A DNA stretch of 64,000 nt, taken from positions 5,278,071 through 5,342,070 of the forward strand of contig NC_087380.1 in assembly GCF_963675165.1 (NCBI RefSeq). The letters are read 5' to 3'. The notes beneath the pieces are model-generated. The model saw nothing but the letters and a program-made list of their open reading frames with translations, had not been told where the DNA came from and ran no database searches. The stretch is from Halichondria panicea. Lineage: Eukaryota; Porifera; Demospongiae; Suberitida; Halichondriidae. Positions 51,101 to 59,391 of this stretch are shown piece after piece. Numbering within the stretch: position 1 is the first letter of the stretch; each line of letters begins with the position of its first letter. A program made the position numbers and the translations under genes.

Positions 51101-51395
51101 AGCTCATTGGTCGCCTCAGCTATGAGGGTGGAGTTTTCACTGGAGGGTGGGTTGCCAAGTAAGTATTGGTTGAATATCGGGCTGGCAAGAATTTCTTTAA
51201 TGTAGTCCAGTTCTTCTTCGTGGACATTGTCTCCGGCTTGATGCAGCTTGTCTCTGTACTGCTCCAGAACGTTTGCCAGTCGATCTAGTGGGTGGGTGTG
51301 TGGAGTGGTGATAGTGTGGTGGGTGTGGGTGTACTCAGAGTGTGTTAACTGTACACCCACAGTACAGTTGGGTTGTGACCTAAACCGTTAGGCAT
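30142..51395 (-). CDS. MPDZ: MPDZ(MUPP1)/PATJ-like scaffold: L27 plus eleven PDZ domains
   Basis: Exons in transcription order: 51284-50033, 49253-48899, 48545-48387, 47944-47759, 47613-47511, 47179-46967, 46818-46706, 46483-46355, 45895-45709, 45464-45280, 45025-44675, 44318-44016, 43900-41951, 41160-40899, 40423-40252, 40123-39784, 39504-39256, 38673-38511, 33844-33632, 33033-32725, 32422-32160, 32008-31813, 31521-31350, 30409-30142. Phases agree at all 23 junctions (about 2,700 aa). An L27 domain (RLANVLEQYRDKL) is followed by PDZ1-4, a charged coiled coil, PDZ5-6 and then PDZ7-11. GLGF-loop variants include GFGF, GYGM and DLGL. PDZ1-6 order and sequence match MPDZ/PATJ, the Crumbs-complex scaffold at junctions. 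The first coding exon is uncertain: ATGCCTAACG (51395-51386) splices in phase, but a distal exon is possible. Whether this is the common ancestor of MPDZ and PATJ is undecided. Confidence 0.9.
30589..31223 (+). repeat. Dispersed repeat family A, copy 2
   Basis: It starts GAGCACTGAAGTGCAAACCC and ends near GCCCACGCGTCTCGGGTTAAC. It matches 4874-5470 (same strand) and 54093-54843 (opposite strand). It lies in the last intron of the PDZ scaffold. An inner AAACAGACAAACAAAC tract precedes the end. Confidence 0.7.
33270..33400 (+). repeat. Dispersed repeat family A, 5' fragment
   Basis: It begins AGAGCACTGAAGTTACTAACC followed by CCTCGGCTATGGACATG, matching the start of copies at 4874 and 30589. 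The similarity fades after roughly 130 bp. Confidence 0.5.
33870..34115. mobile_element. Family D inverted-repeat element, copy 2
   Basis: It starts CAGGGTTTCATCTAGTGTG and ends CCTAGATGAAACCCTG. G and C runs follow each end. It begins 25 bp upstream of the acceptor of the scaffold exon at 33844, so it forms the 3' end of that intron. Confidence 0.7.
34236..34244 (+). promoter_or_regulatory. TATA-like box of the nested gene
   Basis: GTATAAAAGG lies about 45-50 bp before the first ATG at 34284. This spacing suits a short 5' UTR. It is a sequence match only. Confidence 0.45.
34284..36164 (+). CDS. Intronless polytopic membrane protein nested in the PDZ scaffold intron
   Basis: A single uninterrupted ORF of 626 codons on the strand opposite its host gene, inside the 4.7-kb intron 33845-38510. 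A signal peptide is visible (LLLYLLCALAFTAVVQA after a short N-tail; ATGs at 34284 and 34296). The ectodomain of about 150 residues is Cys-rich and N-glycosylatable, including an EGF-like stretch (CPIWAECNTGDCVC) and the motif GPLCGECLPGHRPLAYSYN. About nine hydrophobic segments follow (for example LPYAIVAIVFCFVLIITSML), with TVIVQPYKN between late segments. The C-tail is hydrophilic. No named family is recognised; sponge genomes are thought to carry many similar proteins, from memory only. A TATA-like box lies upstream. It is likely expressed independently of the host. Confidence 0.85.
   Translation: MIISMATKQLLLYLLCALAFTAVVQATEVRESRPIALVKPTSSIVYTDRANNTNDTCGTNTNCPIWAECNTGDCVCSENLPESLKCAEHTLQLSVRMCHCVTLDDVSGDIIEGKCFVNCFNDNYRDHYYLQLPQNTSRLNYFMCEKWWNRTGPLCGECLPGHRPLAYSYNMACVKCPEGNNNIWKYILAAYGPLTVFYFIVLFLKVNGTSSHLHGYLIFAQLFASPAFTRTLDLAIHERYDKGSSGIVFPILTTAYGIWNLDFFRWLYSDLCLDVSTLTVLALDYAVAIYPLLLTVVSYILIELHSKNVRIVVILWTPFRWLLTRFRRKWESRTTVIDAFATFFLLSFVKIAWTSFDIITPVQATSVGTNETEWVYYLNATVVFFGTDHLPYAIVAIVFCFVLIITSMLFLLFYQAKSTQRTLNCLRLHHQLIKAVMDSFQGYYKNGTERTKDYRWFAAVPLIGQFAILVFYSMALDTSMLLPETVVAVFIMLLTVIVQPYKNQFAHYTKIDVTFWAIIALCSTGARGIFYTSHLETEIMSGILIVVYFSPIIYISCVSSYWILSKLKLKQKIFRIRNWRRNQHIESELEAVFPDRVVNPENYQEVSLRDFNVSDDVQQTQDCDTY
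36526..37020. mobile_element. Inverted-repeat element with CAGGGCCGTCGCCACCA ends
   Basis: The left end CAGGGCCGTCGCCACCAG pairs with the right end TTGGTGGCTACGGTCCTG. Inside, GTCAGGTTTTGACCTGACCA and TTAACCTGACCAGTAC extend the similarity. It is 495 bp with no ORF and lies in the large scaffold intron. Confidence 0.55.
37262..37801. mobile_element. Composite inverted-repeat element containing a Mutator-like end
   Basis: The outer arms are TGGGCTACATACATG ... AGGAGCACATAAAG at 37269-37320 and CTTTATGTGCTCCT ... ATGTAGCCC at 37770-37795. The segment from about 37755 back to 37400 matches, in reverse, the left 300 bp or more of the Mutator-like element at 10844 (TAGCCTCGTCCCCAGGC, CACGCGACTTC and GATGATAATGATGACTAA are shared). 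Confidence 0.55.
38713..38879. mobile_element. Family D inverted-repeat element, copy 3
   Basis: It starts CTTCTAGTAGG followed by a G run and GGTGAACCTTCCCCC, and ends CATCTAGAATAAAACTCTG. The termini are more decayed than in the copies at 12749 and 33870. Confidence 0.55.
41198..41780 (+). mobile_element. Family B element, long copy 2
   Basis: It begins CAATGAAAGCACTGCGGGTG and ends GCGCATGCGCACCGAGGCATAA. It is nearly collinear with 12122-12675. It lies between scaffold exons at 41160 and 41951. Confidence 0.75.
48178..48311. repeat. Imperfect CA/CG-rich microsatellite
   Basis: ACACACGC-type dinucleotide repeats run for about 130 bp, including a duplicated CACATAGCACGCACAC block. They lie in the intron that splits the PDZ2 coding sequence of the scaffold. 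Confidence 0.9.
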
Positions 51396-52232
51396 CCATA
51401 TACGGACATAAACATAGTGTGCTTGCAAACAAAGTGGACTATAAATGACAGATAACTAGGAGCAAACATAAACACACGTTGCTATGACAGGGTCTCATCA
51501 AATTCCAGCAGGTGTTTCTGCACAACATGGGGCAGCTGTCTACAAGTAAGTACGTACACGATACGTACTGTATGTAATATGAAACATCCAGGCAAGGCTT
51601 AAAGTCTGTACTGTAGTGACCAGCTATATATATAGATATATCTTACATCAGTGAACCCATTTATTGGATCACATACCATATTGCATGTATAACCTATAAC
51701 ACATTCAAGTAGCCTAGCTAGTTAGTTATCTGTGTTCACAAAGCTCAGTATACAGTACTACAGTACTAGTATAGTCTAGTAGTGCCTCAGGGCTTCATAA
51801 TATCTAGCCCAAACTTACCTGGTGTCGCAGCCATTTAACTCTAGAGCTGTGGTCAGAACACCAGAGATCAAAGACAGCTGGTTTCTAGTTTCAATAAGCT
51901 TTCATAGGACTCATATAAAACTCCACAAATTTTATTGTATCTGCTCTTGTTTGATTTTGATTTTGCATACCAATCAATTATCCAATTAAACGTGTTTGTC
52001 AAAATTCAGAAATGCTGACAAGACAACAAACACACTTGTTGACTCATCTCAAGTTTCATCATCTTTTTTTTCAACACAGCCTTTCAACAAGGTTCTCACA
52101 CGTCAGCTGGCTCCAGTGGCGATCTTTTTAAGAGTATAAAAAAACTGAAGAAAAGCCTCAGGGCTCAAACCAAGATCCTATCAAGATTCTACGGTACTAT
52201 TCAAGGGTTATCTGATCTGAACAGACTAGACA
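51396..52232. other. Divergent spacer between PDZ scaffold and SARAF
   Basis: The spacer is 837 bp. Here lie the promoters of both divergent genes and possibly a distal first exon of the scaffold. A short open stretch, ATGACAGGGTCTCATC from 51484 followed by a good GTAAGT donor at 51547, could be an exon on the + strand but has no supported continuation. Confidence 0.4.
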
Positions 52233-55200
52233 ATGAGAAAAGAAGTTATTTTACTCGTCAGTTGTTTACTGGGGATTATACATCCAGCTATTTCATGTGA
52301 GCACATGTACCTACCTAAGACTGTAGTAGATCTAGCAGCTAGATACAGTAGATCTATTAAAACACGTTGTGTACCAAAATAGCTTTAATTAACTATTTTT
52401 CGTGTCGTTTTACAGGGGGTAGCTCGAACCAGGACAGTGTCCTTCTAAAAGACGTCAAATCAATCACTCTAGAAGCTGGTAAAATGACCAATGGCAGACG
52501 ATCCTCTCCAGTGCCCCAGCTGAAGTGTGTGGGAGGTTCAGCTGGCTACAGTGCCCCACAGCCGAGAGTCGTCCAATGTATCAACATGGGGTCTGATGGT
52601 TACGACGCCCAATGGGAATGCAAGGCTGATATGGAACATGACTATCGCTTTGGGAAGCTACAAGTGTCTTGTGAGGGCTATAAAAATCCTGATGATCCCT
52701 ATGTCCTCAGGGGATCGTGTGGGGTGAGTGGGTGTGTATACTTACAGGTGCCATAGACTAGAAACTTACTGTACGTATGATTGTGTAGTTTACTTCAACA
52801 AGATTGGGGACAGTTGTACATGTTGTATTTATGCTACCATATAGCGGGTTATTCAAACGAGGATTTTATTTTCGAGGATAGTGGTTCAAATGACCACACC
52901 CCTACAGTAGAGAGGTTTCAATACCGGATGTAAACCAATTTTCGAGGCACTAAATTTTCGTTTTTCTGGGTCAAACCTCGAAAATAACCAGCTATACGGT
53001 ATTGGCTTGTGGTGCTAGATACTAGGTCTAATATACAGCTCAGCTATATACACTGTATAGTTGTGTATAGTAGAATGACTTGGGCTAAGGTATTACATGT
53101 AGGTATAGTCTTGAATTGTACTTGCTTCAACCCTTCTCCTCCACATGTGTTTGCAGCTAGAGTACGAGCTGGATTACACTGAGCAGGGAAAAAACAGACA
53201 ACAAAGTGGTGGTGGTGGTGGTTACTATGATAACTACCAAGGCAGTCACAGAGGTTCTAATCACTACAACGATGGGTATGTCCAGTATTCCTACAATACA
53301 CTTGTTTAAATGTTTAAGCTTTCTGAAATTCATCATCATTTATTTTACATCGTAGAAAGTATGTACTACACTTTACAGTATGTTATTTGGTAGTGATTTT
53401 CAGGCATTCATTGTGTGACATTGATGGTTACTGTCAATCCTTCCCTGCAGCGGTTTCCGATGGGGCAAGATCGTGAGTCTGGTTATCATGGGAGCTGTAA
53501 TATACTGGCTGTATAAGCGTTGCTCGGGAGGGGGTCGAAGTCACACACCCACCAGCACTGCAGGCTATTCTAGTGAGTGCAATAGTAGTAGATACAGTGT
53601 ATGTTGACTTTTCTGATGTTAATGCTAGTGCCGTTGTTTTAGTGGAGTTTACAGGTATAGCGTATGCTGTGAAGTGATGATAATTGGTGATGTGTAACAC
53701 CCTAATAGTGACCCTTTGGTGTACTTATACGGGTAAAAAATAGACCCTCGTATTAGAATTGTTACAACTGAGCCTCAATAAATTTCATGAGGTAAATTTT
53801 ACTGTTCCTCGATCACAAGCTGTTACAAATGTTTTTTGTGTGTGTAGGTGCTGGTACTGGCAGCACTATGGGTGGCAGTGGTGCAGCTCCTGGTGCTGGT
53901 GCTGGTGGTGGTGGTGGTTTCTGGACGGGGGCTGCCACGGGGGGACTCCTAGGATACCTGTTTGGGGGCAGAGGGTAAGAATATTGATAACACATTATAG
54001 ATCAGTGTAGTATTCATATAATTATGGTTGATCAGGAATCAGGAATCATGTGTACTGTGTATACTTGCTATACATGTAGTCTTCTTTTATTACTCGAGGC
54101 ACGCGTGGGCGGCCACGGGTATAGTAGTCCGTTGGTTTGTTTGTTTGTGACAGGTGAATCTACTCACCTGGGTGTCATAGCACTGCGTTTACAGCATAGA
54201 TAGTCTTCACACAACAAGTTATTAGTTTTAATAGTGGCAGATTTTGATGTTAAATCTTCGTTGTCAAATAAAAACGAGCAAAAGCTAAGAAGCTTGTGTC
54301 TGTGTCTGCTTACCTGGATGCTATAGCACTGCGTTTACGGCATGGGTAGTCTCCACACAACAAGTCAGTACTTTTAATAGTGTCAGCTTTCGATGTTAAA
54401 GCCTTGTTGTCGAATAAAAGCAAGCAAAAACTAAGAATGGCACTCCTTCATTCATTCTACTCTCCACTTGAACTTGCATGTTGGCCTCTCTAACTACTAC
54501 ATGCGTCCTTTATTCGAGGTACGTGTTTACAGCTGAAGTGATCCTGTACCAGTTCCAATGGAAGAGGGTCACTAAAGTAGAAAGCTAAAATTATGATTGC
54601 TGCTTCTTTGCTTCTTTGCCCCAAGCCCCAGAACATTATGATCATATACCAGGAGCCATATTTCTAAGACTCTAGGCTTCTTTTTGCTGTAATCATAGTC
54701 CACAGTGCATGTCTCATCCATACCGAATCTCCATTCTTAAAAGTTTCAGCATGCTAGTGCTCGTGTTACTTAATTGCAGCTTCCATGCTGCATTATATAT
54801 TGCGTTCATGTAAACAGCCGAGGGTTAGCACTTCAGTGCTCTAGTTTACTATAATCAGCAGGTTGACTGCAATACAGTGTACATGTGTATCTTGTTATAA
54901 TTGTGTGTATTAATTGTACAATTATACTCAACCTTTCCTCATACAGGACTGGGTACGGGGGCGGAGGTGGATGGGGGCGTAGTTACGGCCCATCATGGGG
55001 CAGTGGGTACACCACAAGGTCCCACCGCTCCAGTGGGTGGGGCTCTGGTGGCGGTTGGGGCTCTGGTGGTGGATGGGGCTCTGGCAGCTCCAGATCTGGG
55101 TCCTCCAGGAGCTCCAGTGGATCAAGATCTACGTCAGGTAGGATGATATATCATACTGTGAGGCAGGTTGTACTGATATATAGGATTGGTGAGTGTTTGT

Positions 55201-55614
55201 AGTGTTTTAGCTGTTTTGAACGTCGTTGATGACTCAAATAATTATTGTATAATTACCGCTCGTGATTGTAGTTAGGCCTTTCAGGATACTACCGTACAGC
55301 GGGAAATTTTCGCGAGTGCAAATTTTCACTATTTGGTTACAGAGCCCTCAGCAAGAAATGTGTGTGCGTCCTATATAATATTCGCGTTTCAATGCCAGGA
55401 AACCACACCCAGCAATAGCTTTGCATGTGAAATTAATATATACCGGAATTTATCCCAGTTTAATTTTCGCGTTAACCGCATGCCCTTGAAAAATTTGCCG
55501 CTGTACGATATCTCTATTCACACACACACACATACACCCCTCCCCCCCTACTGTTCACGTGCTGACTCTGCTGTATGTTTGACTGCAGGTTTTGGTGGTA
55601 CCAGCAGAAGATAA
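52233..55614 (+). CDS. SARAF: Store-operated calcium entry-associated regulatory factor
   Basis: Exons 52233-52296, 52416-52723, 53157-53275, 53451-53572, 53848-53974, 54947-55137 and 55589-55614 sum to 957 nt (318 aa; human SARAF 339). A signal peptide (MRKEVILLVSCLLGIIHPA) is followed by the conserved luminal domain with PQLKCVGGSAGY, DGYDAQWECKAD and SCEGYKNPDDPYVLRGSCG. There is one TM at about residues 170-185 (IVSLVIMGAVIYWLY). The cytoplasmic region keeps FWTGAATGGLLGYLFG and the GFGGTSRR end, but the part between is Gly/Ser/Trp-rich rather than Pro/Tyr-rich. Family role: an ER protein that switches off STIM1-Orai store-operated calcium entry. Introns 2 and 6 carry family C MITEs. Confidence 0.95.
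52835..53001. mobile_element. Family C MITE, copy 3
   Basis: It begins TACCATATAGCGGGTTATTC and ends AAAATAACCAGCTATACGGTA. It is 167 bp, in SARAF intron 2. The CCTCGAAAAT and TTTTCGAGG words are inverted inside. Confidence 0.7.
54093..54843 (-). repeat. Dispersed repeat family A, copy 3, with internal duplication
   Basis: It is in the opposite orientation to copies 1 and 2. It begins CTCGAGGCACGCGTGGGCGG and ends CCGAGGGTTAGCACTTCAGTG. A unit of about 118 bp starting at the CACTGCGTTTAC words is present twice (about 54180-54297 and 54328-54440), while copy 2 has one. It lies in SARAF intron 5. Confidence 0.7.
55290..55510. mobile_element. Family C MITE, copy 4
   Basis: It begins TACCGTACAGCGGGAAATTT and ends AAATTTGCCGCTGTACGATA. 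It is 221 bp, in SARAF intron 6. Its interior resembles copy 5 (TTTCAATGCCAGGA...CCACACCCA). Confidence 0.7.
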
Positions 55615-56030
55615 ACCACTCCCTCCATTGCGTCGTACAGATACTGAACTTTCTGCACTATATAGTTGATATTGTAGAGTCATACAATATTCTAGATACT
55701 TTCACTGATAGTCCACTGTCATAATATATGTAGTTTCCATCCTCCGTGCTTTTGAGATCATTCCGTACGTATTAAATGCCTTTTCACATAATTATTGTCA
55801 CTGTAAACAAAAAATTATTGTAGAGTATAATTATGGCCTATATGACAAAGAGTGAGTGCAACAAAAATGAGAATGCTTGCGCAGCTAGTACGAGATAAAA
55901 ATGATATCTATAGGTATGTATAATTATACAAAATAATAATTATGACAAACAGTATAATAATTATGATGGCGGTCTGATGAGCCACAACGTGCTTGTATAC
56001 ATGCATATACACACAAACTGAATAACGAAG
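55615..56030. other. Convergent 3' spacer SARAF / MBL-PHD gene
   Basis: The spacer is 416 bp, AT-rich, with TAATTAT words. Both 3' UTRs should lie here. Nothing else is seen. Confidence 0.5.
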
Positions 56031-58892
56031 TTACAAAAATTGACAGCACAACTGTTTGCTTGATTGGGTATCTTGATTACACTTGTGGCATACACAGTTA
56101 ACGTGAGCACAAGCTCCACACACACTGCATTTGATGACTTCAGTTCCAAATTTATCTGTTACATTGTTGCAAATTATACATGTTCGGCACTTGATGCAAA
56201 TATAGTTTTTAGACTCTTGGGTCGCCTTGTTATAGCGGGTGCAGTTTGTCTCTGCATTAGCATGAGCTCGAGATCCGCATAGTTTACATACAGCTGTGAA
56301 CGTTCCAGATTCATTGGTTAACTCATTACAAACAGTACATGTTCGGCACTTTGCACAGAGGTAGTTCTTAGATGCCCTAGCGTAACGGGTACACACTTTA
56401 TTGGCATGGGCACGGGAATTGCATTGCTTGCACATGATTACGCAAGTGGGTTCAGTTTGTTCTCCACACACTGTACAGTCAAGTTCATGTGACTCAATGC
56501 CAACCTCTCCGGCTGGAGTCGCAGGATTTGTACGACCTCGGTCTTCACAAGTTGAAGCAACTCTATCCTTACTTCCCTGTTGTACAATAGTTTGAAGTGA
56601 TTCTGAAAGGGTGAACCTCTCATCTGGTACTGGGTTCCAGCTGTGCAAAAATGCTACCATAATTACAGAAAGATCAAAATTGTATATTAGCACGAAGTGT
56701 ACTTAACAACTATTGGCTTACCGTAAGGTTTTCGGATACATACGTTTGCTTCTTGACGTACTGTCTTCTTTGATTGGTGTTTCCTCAGCTTTGTTTGGTA
56801 CTGGTGAGTTAACAGACATAGAGTGTTCACGCTTGTCACGTTCCTGAGGAAAACAACGTAATTATAGACACTTTAGACACTAGTTGAAGATCTACATGGA
56901 AAGTACATGGGAAAAGTGCCTCAGAGGAGGTATACTATGGGACTTAGTATATATACCTGCAACTTACTTAGTACCCCGTTGTCAAGAAAAGTACAAACTT
57001 GTTGTATTGCAGTCAAGCCTCGACGGCAAGGTTTGCGCATGCGCACTAGTAACGATTTAGACACTGTTTTCTCGGTGTTCATGTGATTTAGAAGTCCTCA
57101 GCCACCTTGCTGCCTTTGGGCTTCTAAATCCCATATACACCTCCAAAACAGTGTCTAACTATTATTTATTTCACCTGTAGAAAATTATTGGTCTAAACTT
57201 GTTATAATGCCATGATATAAAAAATTCCCCCAAAAGCTCGTAACGACACAGGTATTCTTTTCAACTAAAACAACTCCTTCAGCATTAATACTTAACCAAA
57301 ATTATTATAGATTTTCCTCCCCTCATGATTGTAATTATGACAATACTGCATATCTGCTAATGCTTGGTAGTTCGGAAATTTGTAGACTCACCTCTTCTCT
57401 AGTGTACAGCTGTAAGCCCTCAGGCAGTTTCTCATCATTAGGATCCAGGGTGACGTAGGGAGTGCCTTGCTTGAAGTAGAAAATATCAACATAGTCCCTC
57501 CAGTTGCTAATGTTCATGTCATCAATTTTAGATTCTTCAAACTGTGTTGCAGTGACTACTATCTTACAACGTTTTTTCTTCTGGACAGCAGCAGAGAGAA
57601 TGCCTGTGATAACTTCACTATGCGGATGTTTGTAGCGTAGGTGGATGCCATGACTGATTAAGTAAACGTCAGCATCAAATTGCATATAGAATTCCATACA
57701 GCATATCATGTTAGAGCCTCGTCCTTTTGTTGATGCCATGGTACTATTCTCCCTGCTTCCATGGTGAGGCACTTGGAAAATACCAACAGTCTTACGCTTG
57801 GTTTCTTCACTCGAATCTGGCTTCAGTACCCGGTTTGGGTTTTGTTTTCGACTTGGATTCGGCTCCTCATCAGAAAAATCTATTTGGCTTAAATCTGGCT
57901 TTGGTCTGATAGTTTTTGTTACTGGATTTTCTTTTGGTTCGAATATTTGTTGGCTTGAAGTTTGCCTACGTGGAAGACTTTGATTAGGTTTTAGTCCGAG
58001 TGTATCAAGGATGATCCCACCGTATGAGTCGCCAGTCAACACCACATCGTAATCATATTTGCTCTCTAGTAGTTTCACAGTTGTCACAATACTTGTTGCA
58101 TTATTATCCCCTTGAAAACTGGGATTTTTATGAATTTCTACAGTTGATTTTTGAGGCAGATTTTCTAAGCGAGTGTGTATTTGTCCAGGTGCATTCTGCT
58201 GAAACCAGAATTGAAGGCAATCGCTTTCTGCACTGCTGTATTTTGCTCCATTTTTGTGTTCGTTTTTTTCGTCTGGAACTTCCACATACAAACTTGTGGC
58301 TGAAGTGGTTATGATGGGACAGCAGACAGTGAACTTTTCACCCGACTTAATTTCTTTGCTTCCAGTACCTAAAAGTGCATTAATTCCTCCATGATGGTCG
58401 GCATCGGGATGAGTATTGACAATCGAATCAAGTGTTATCTGTCGATAGGTACGATCTCTCCATGCTTTTTCTCCAGAAGATATTGACGGTGGCTTTTCTA
58501 TGCAGTTATTATTTGCTAGAGCTGTTGTCAAGTTGGAAAGTGGTGTCTCTTTATTCTTTGTTAATTTTTGTCCTCGGCCACCATCGATAAGGCATTTTTT
58601 GGATGATCCTGCATGGAAAACGAGAAATTGGATACCGACAATCCAAATAAAGTAAAATCTAAGACAACGTACGCTCATGGACACTTCCATAATTCTACAC
58701 TTCTTTTACGATAGCTTATTATAATCTCGATAAAGTGTATAGTTGAATCATAAGAATCATGTAAGACATGCAATCATGCAATCACGTACCATTATCATAT
58801 TTAACCTCCAGTAATATTGCATCTCCTTGTCCTACATTGATAGGATGGACTCTAACTGCTATTGGCTTTTTGGGTTTTGCTCTAGTAGCCAT
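56031..58892 (-). CDS. ComEC/Rec2-like metallo-beta-lactamase fused to three PHD-like zinc repeats
   Basis: Exons 58892-58790, 58608-57392, 56843-56722 and 56640-56031 give 2,052 nt (683 aa) in frame. The N-terminal MBL fold reads like the ComEC/Rec2 C-terminal domain: HPINVGQGDAILL (residues 16-28), metal-binding THPDADHHGG (100-109), VVLTGD (223-228), VPHHGS (314-319), LISHG (351-355) and KHPHSE (361-366). The metal ligands appear intact, so hydrolase activity, perhaps on nucleic acid, is possible but not shown. A basic linker with Ser/Pro segments (about 245-305) interrupts the fold. The C-terminus (about 535-680) has three repeats of CxxC - CxxC - x4 - H - x4 - C - CxxC type (TVCGEQ, TVCNELTNESG, IICNNVTDKFG), a PHD-like pattern. 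No transmembrane segment or secretion signal is seen. The gene is divergent from the SH2 gene. Confidence 0.82.
57030..57167. repeat. Inverted repeat in MBL-PHD intron 2
   Basis: TTTAGACACTGTTTTC near 57056 pairs with AAAACAGTGTCTAA near 57148, and an inner TTTAGAAGTCC / GGCTTCTAAA pair lies between. GCGCATGCGC lies just upstream. It may be a small foldback element. Confidence 0.5.
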
Positions 58893-59391
58893 GATAATAT
58901 TGCGCAGTTACAAATTATAAATTTCACTCTACCATGCAAATACGTATTTAGCTATAGCTATTGCTATTTAGCACATTCATAGCTACATACGCCATGCAAA
59001 ACACCTCATCACATGATGTATCCAATAATTTTTGGGCTATGATTATTGGGTCATTAAACAATAACATGTCATGACTATTTTGTACATGCACAATCATGCT
59101 TGGAAAAACATTACGATACTGATCAAACATTGGGGAAGCATATAAGTATACAATGCATGATTGTCCTGAGTTTTTGCCTCGATTCTAAAGCGGCCTGGTT
59201 CGAGGCTACCTGAGTTTACACTTTATACAATGCAAATGTGTTGCAATGAAACATTCATGACTGTATGGCCATACATGTACACCTACACACTAAGGTTCAT
59301 CACATGCATGGGGAATCTAAATTATTCATTGGTCAGTAGTAGAGCAAGGGGCGGTGAAAAGGAAAGCAGCTGTGTACATCAATTATAGAAG
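58893..59391. promoter_or_regulatory. Divergent promoter region MBL-PHD / SH2-CaaX
   Basis: The two start codons face away from each other across 499 bp. No clear TATA box or CpG-rich stretch is seen. GCCTCGATTCTAAAGCGG ... TTCGAGGCTA (59176-59207) is a short imperfect palindrome with termini like the Mutator-like elements. Co-regulation is possible but unproven. Confidence 0.45.
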
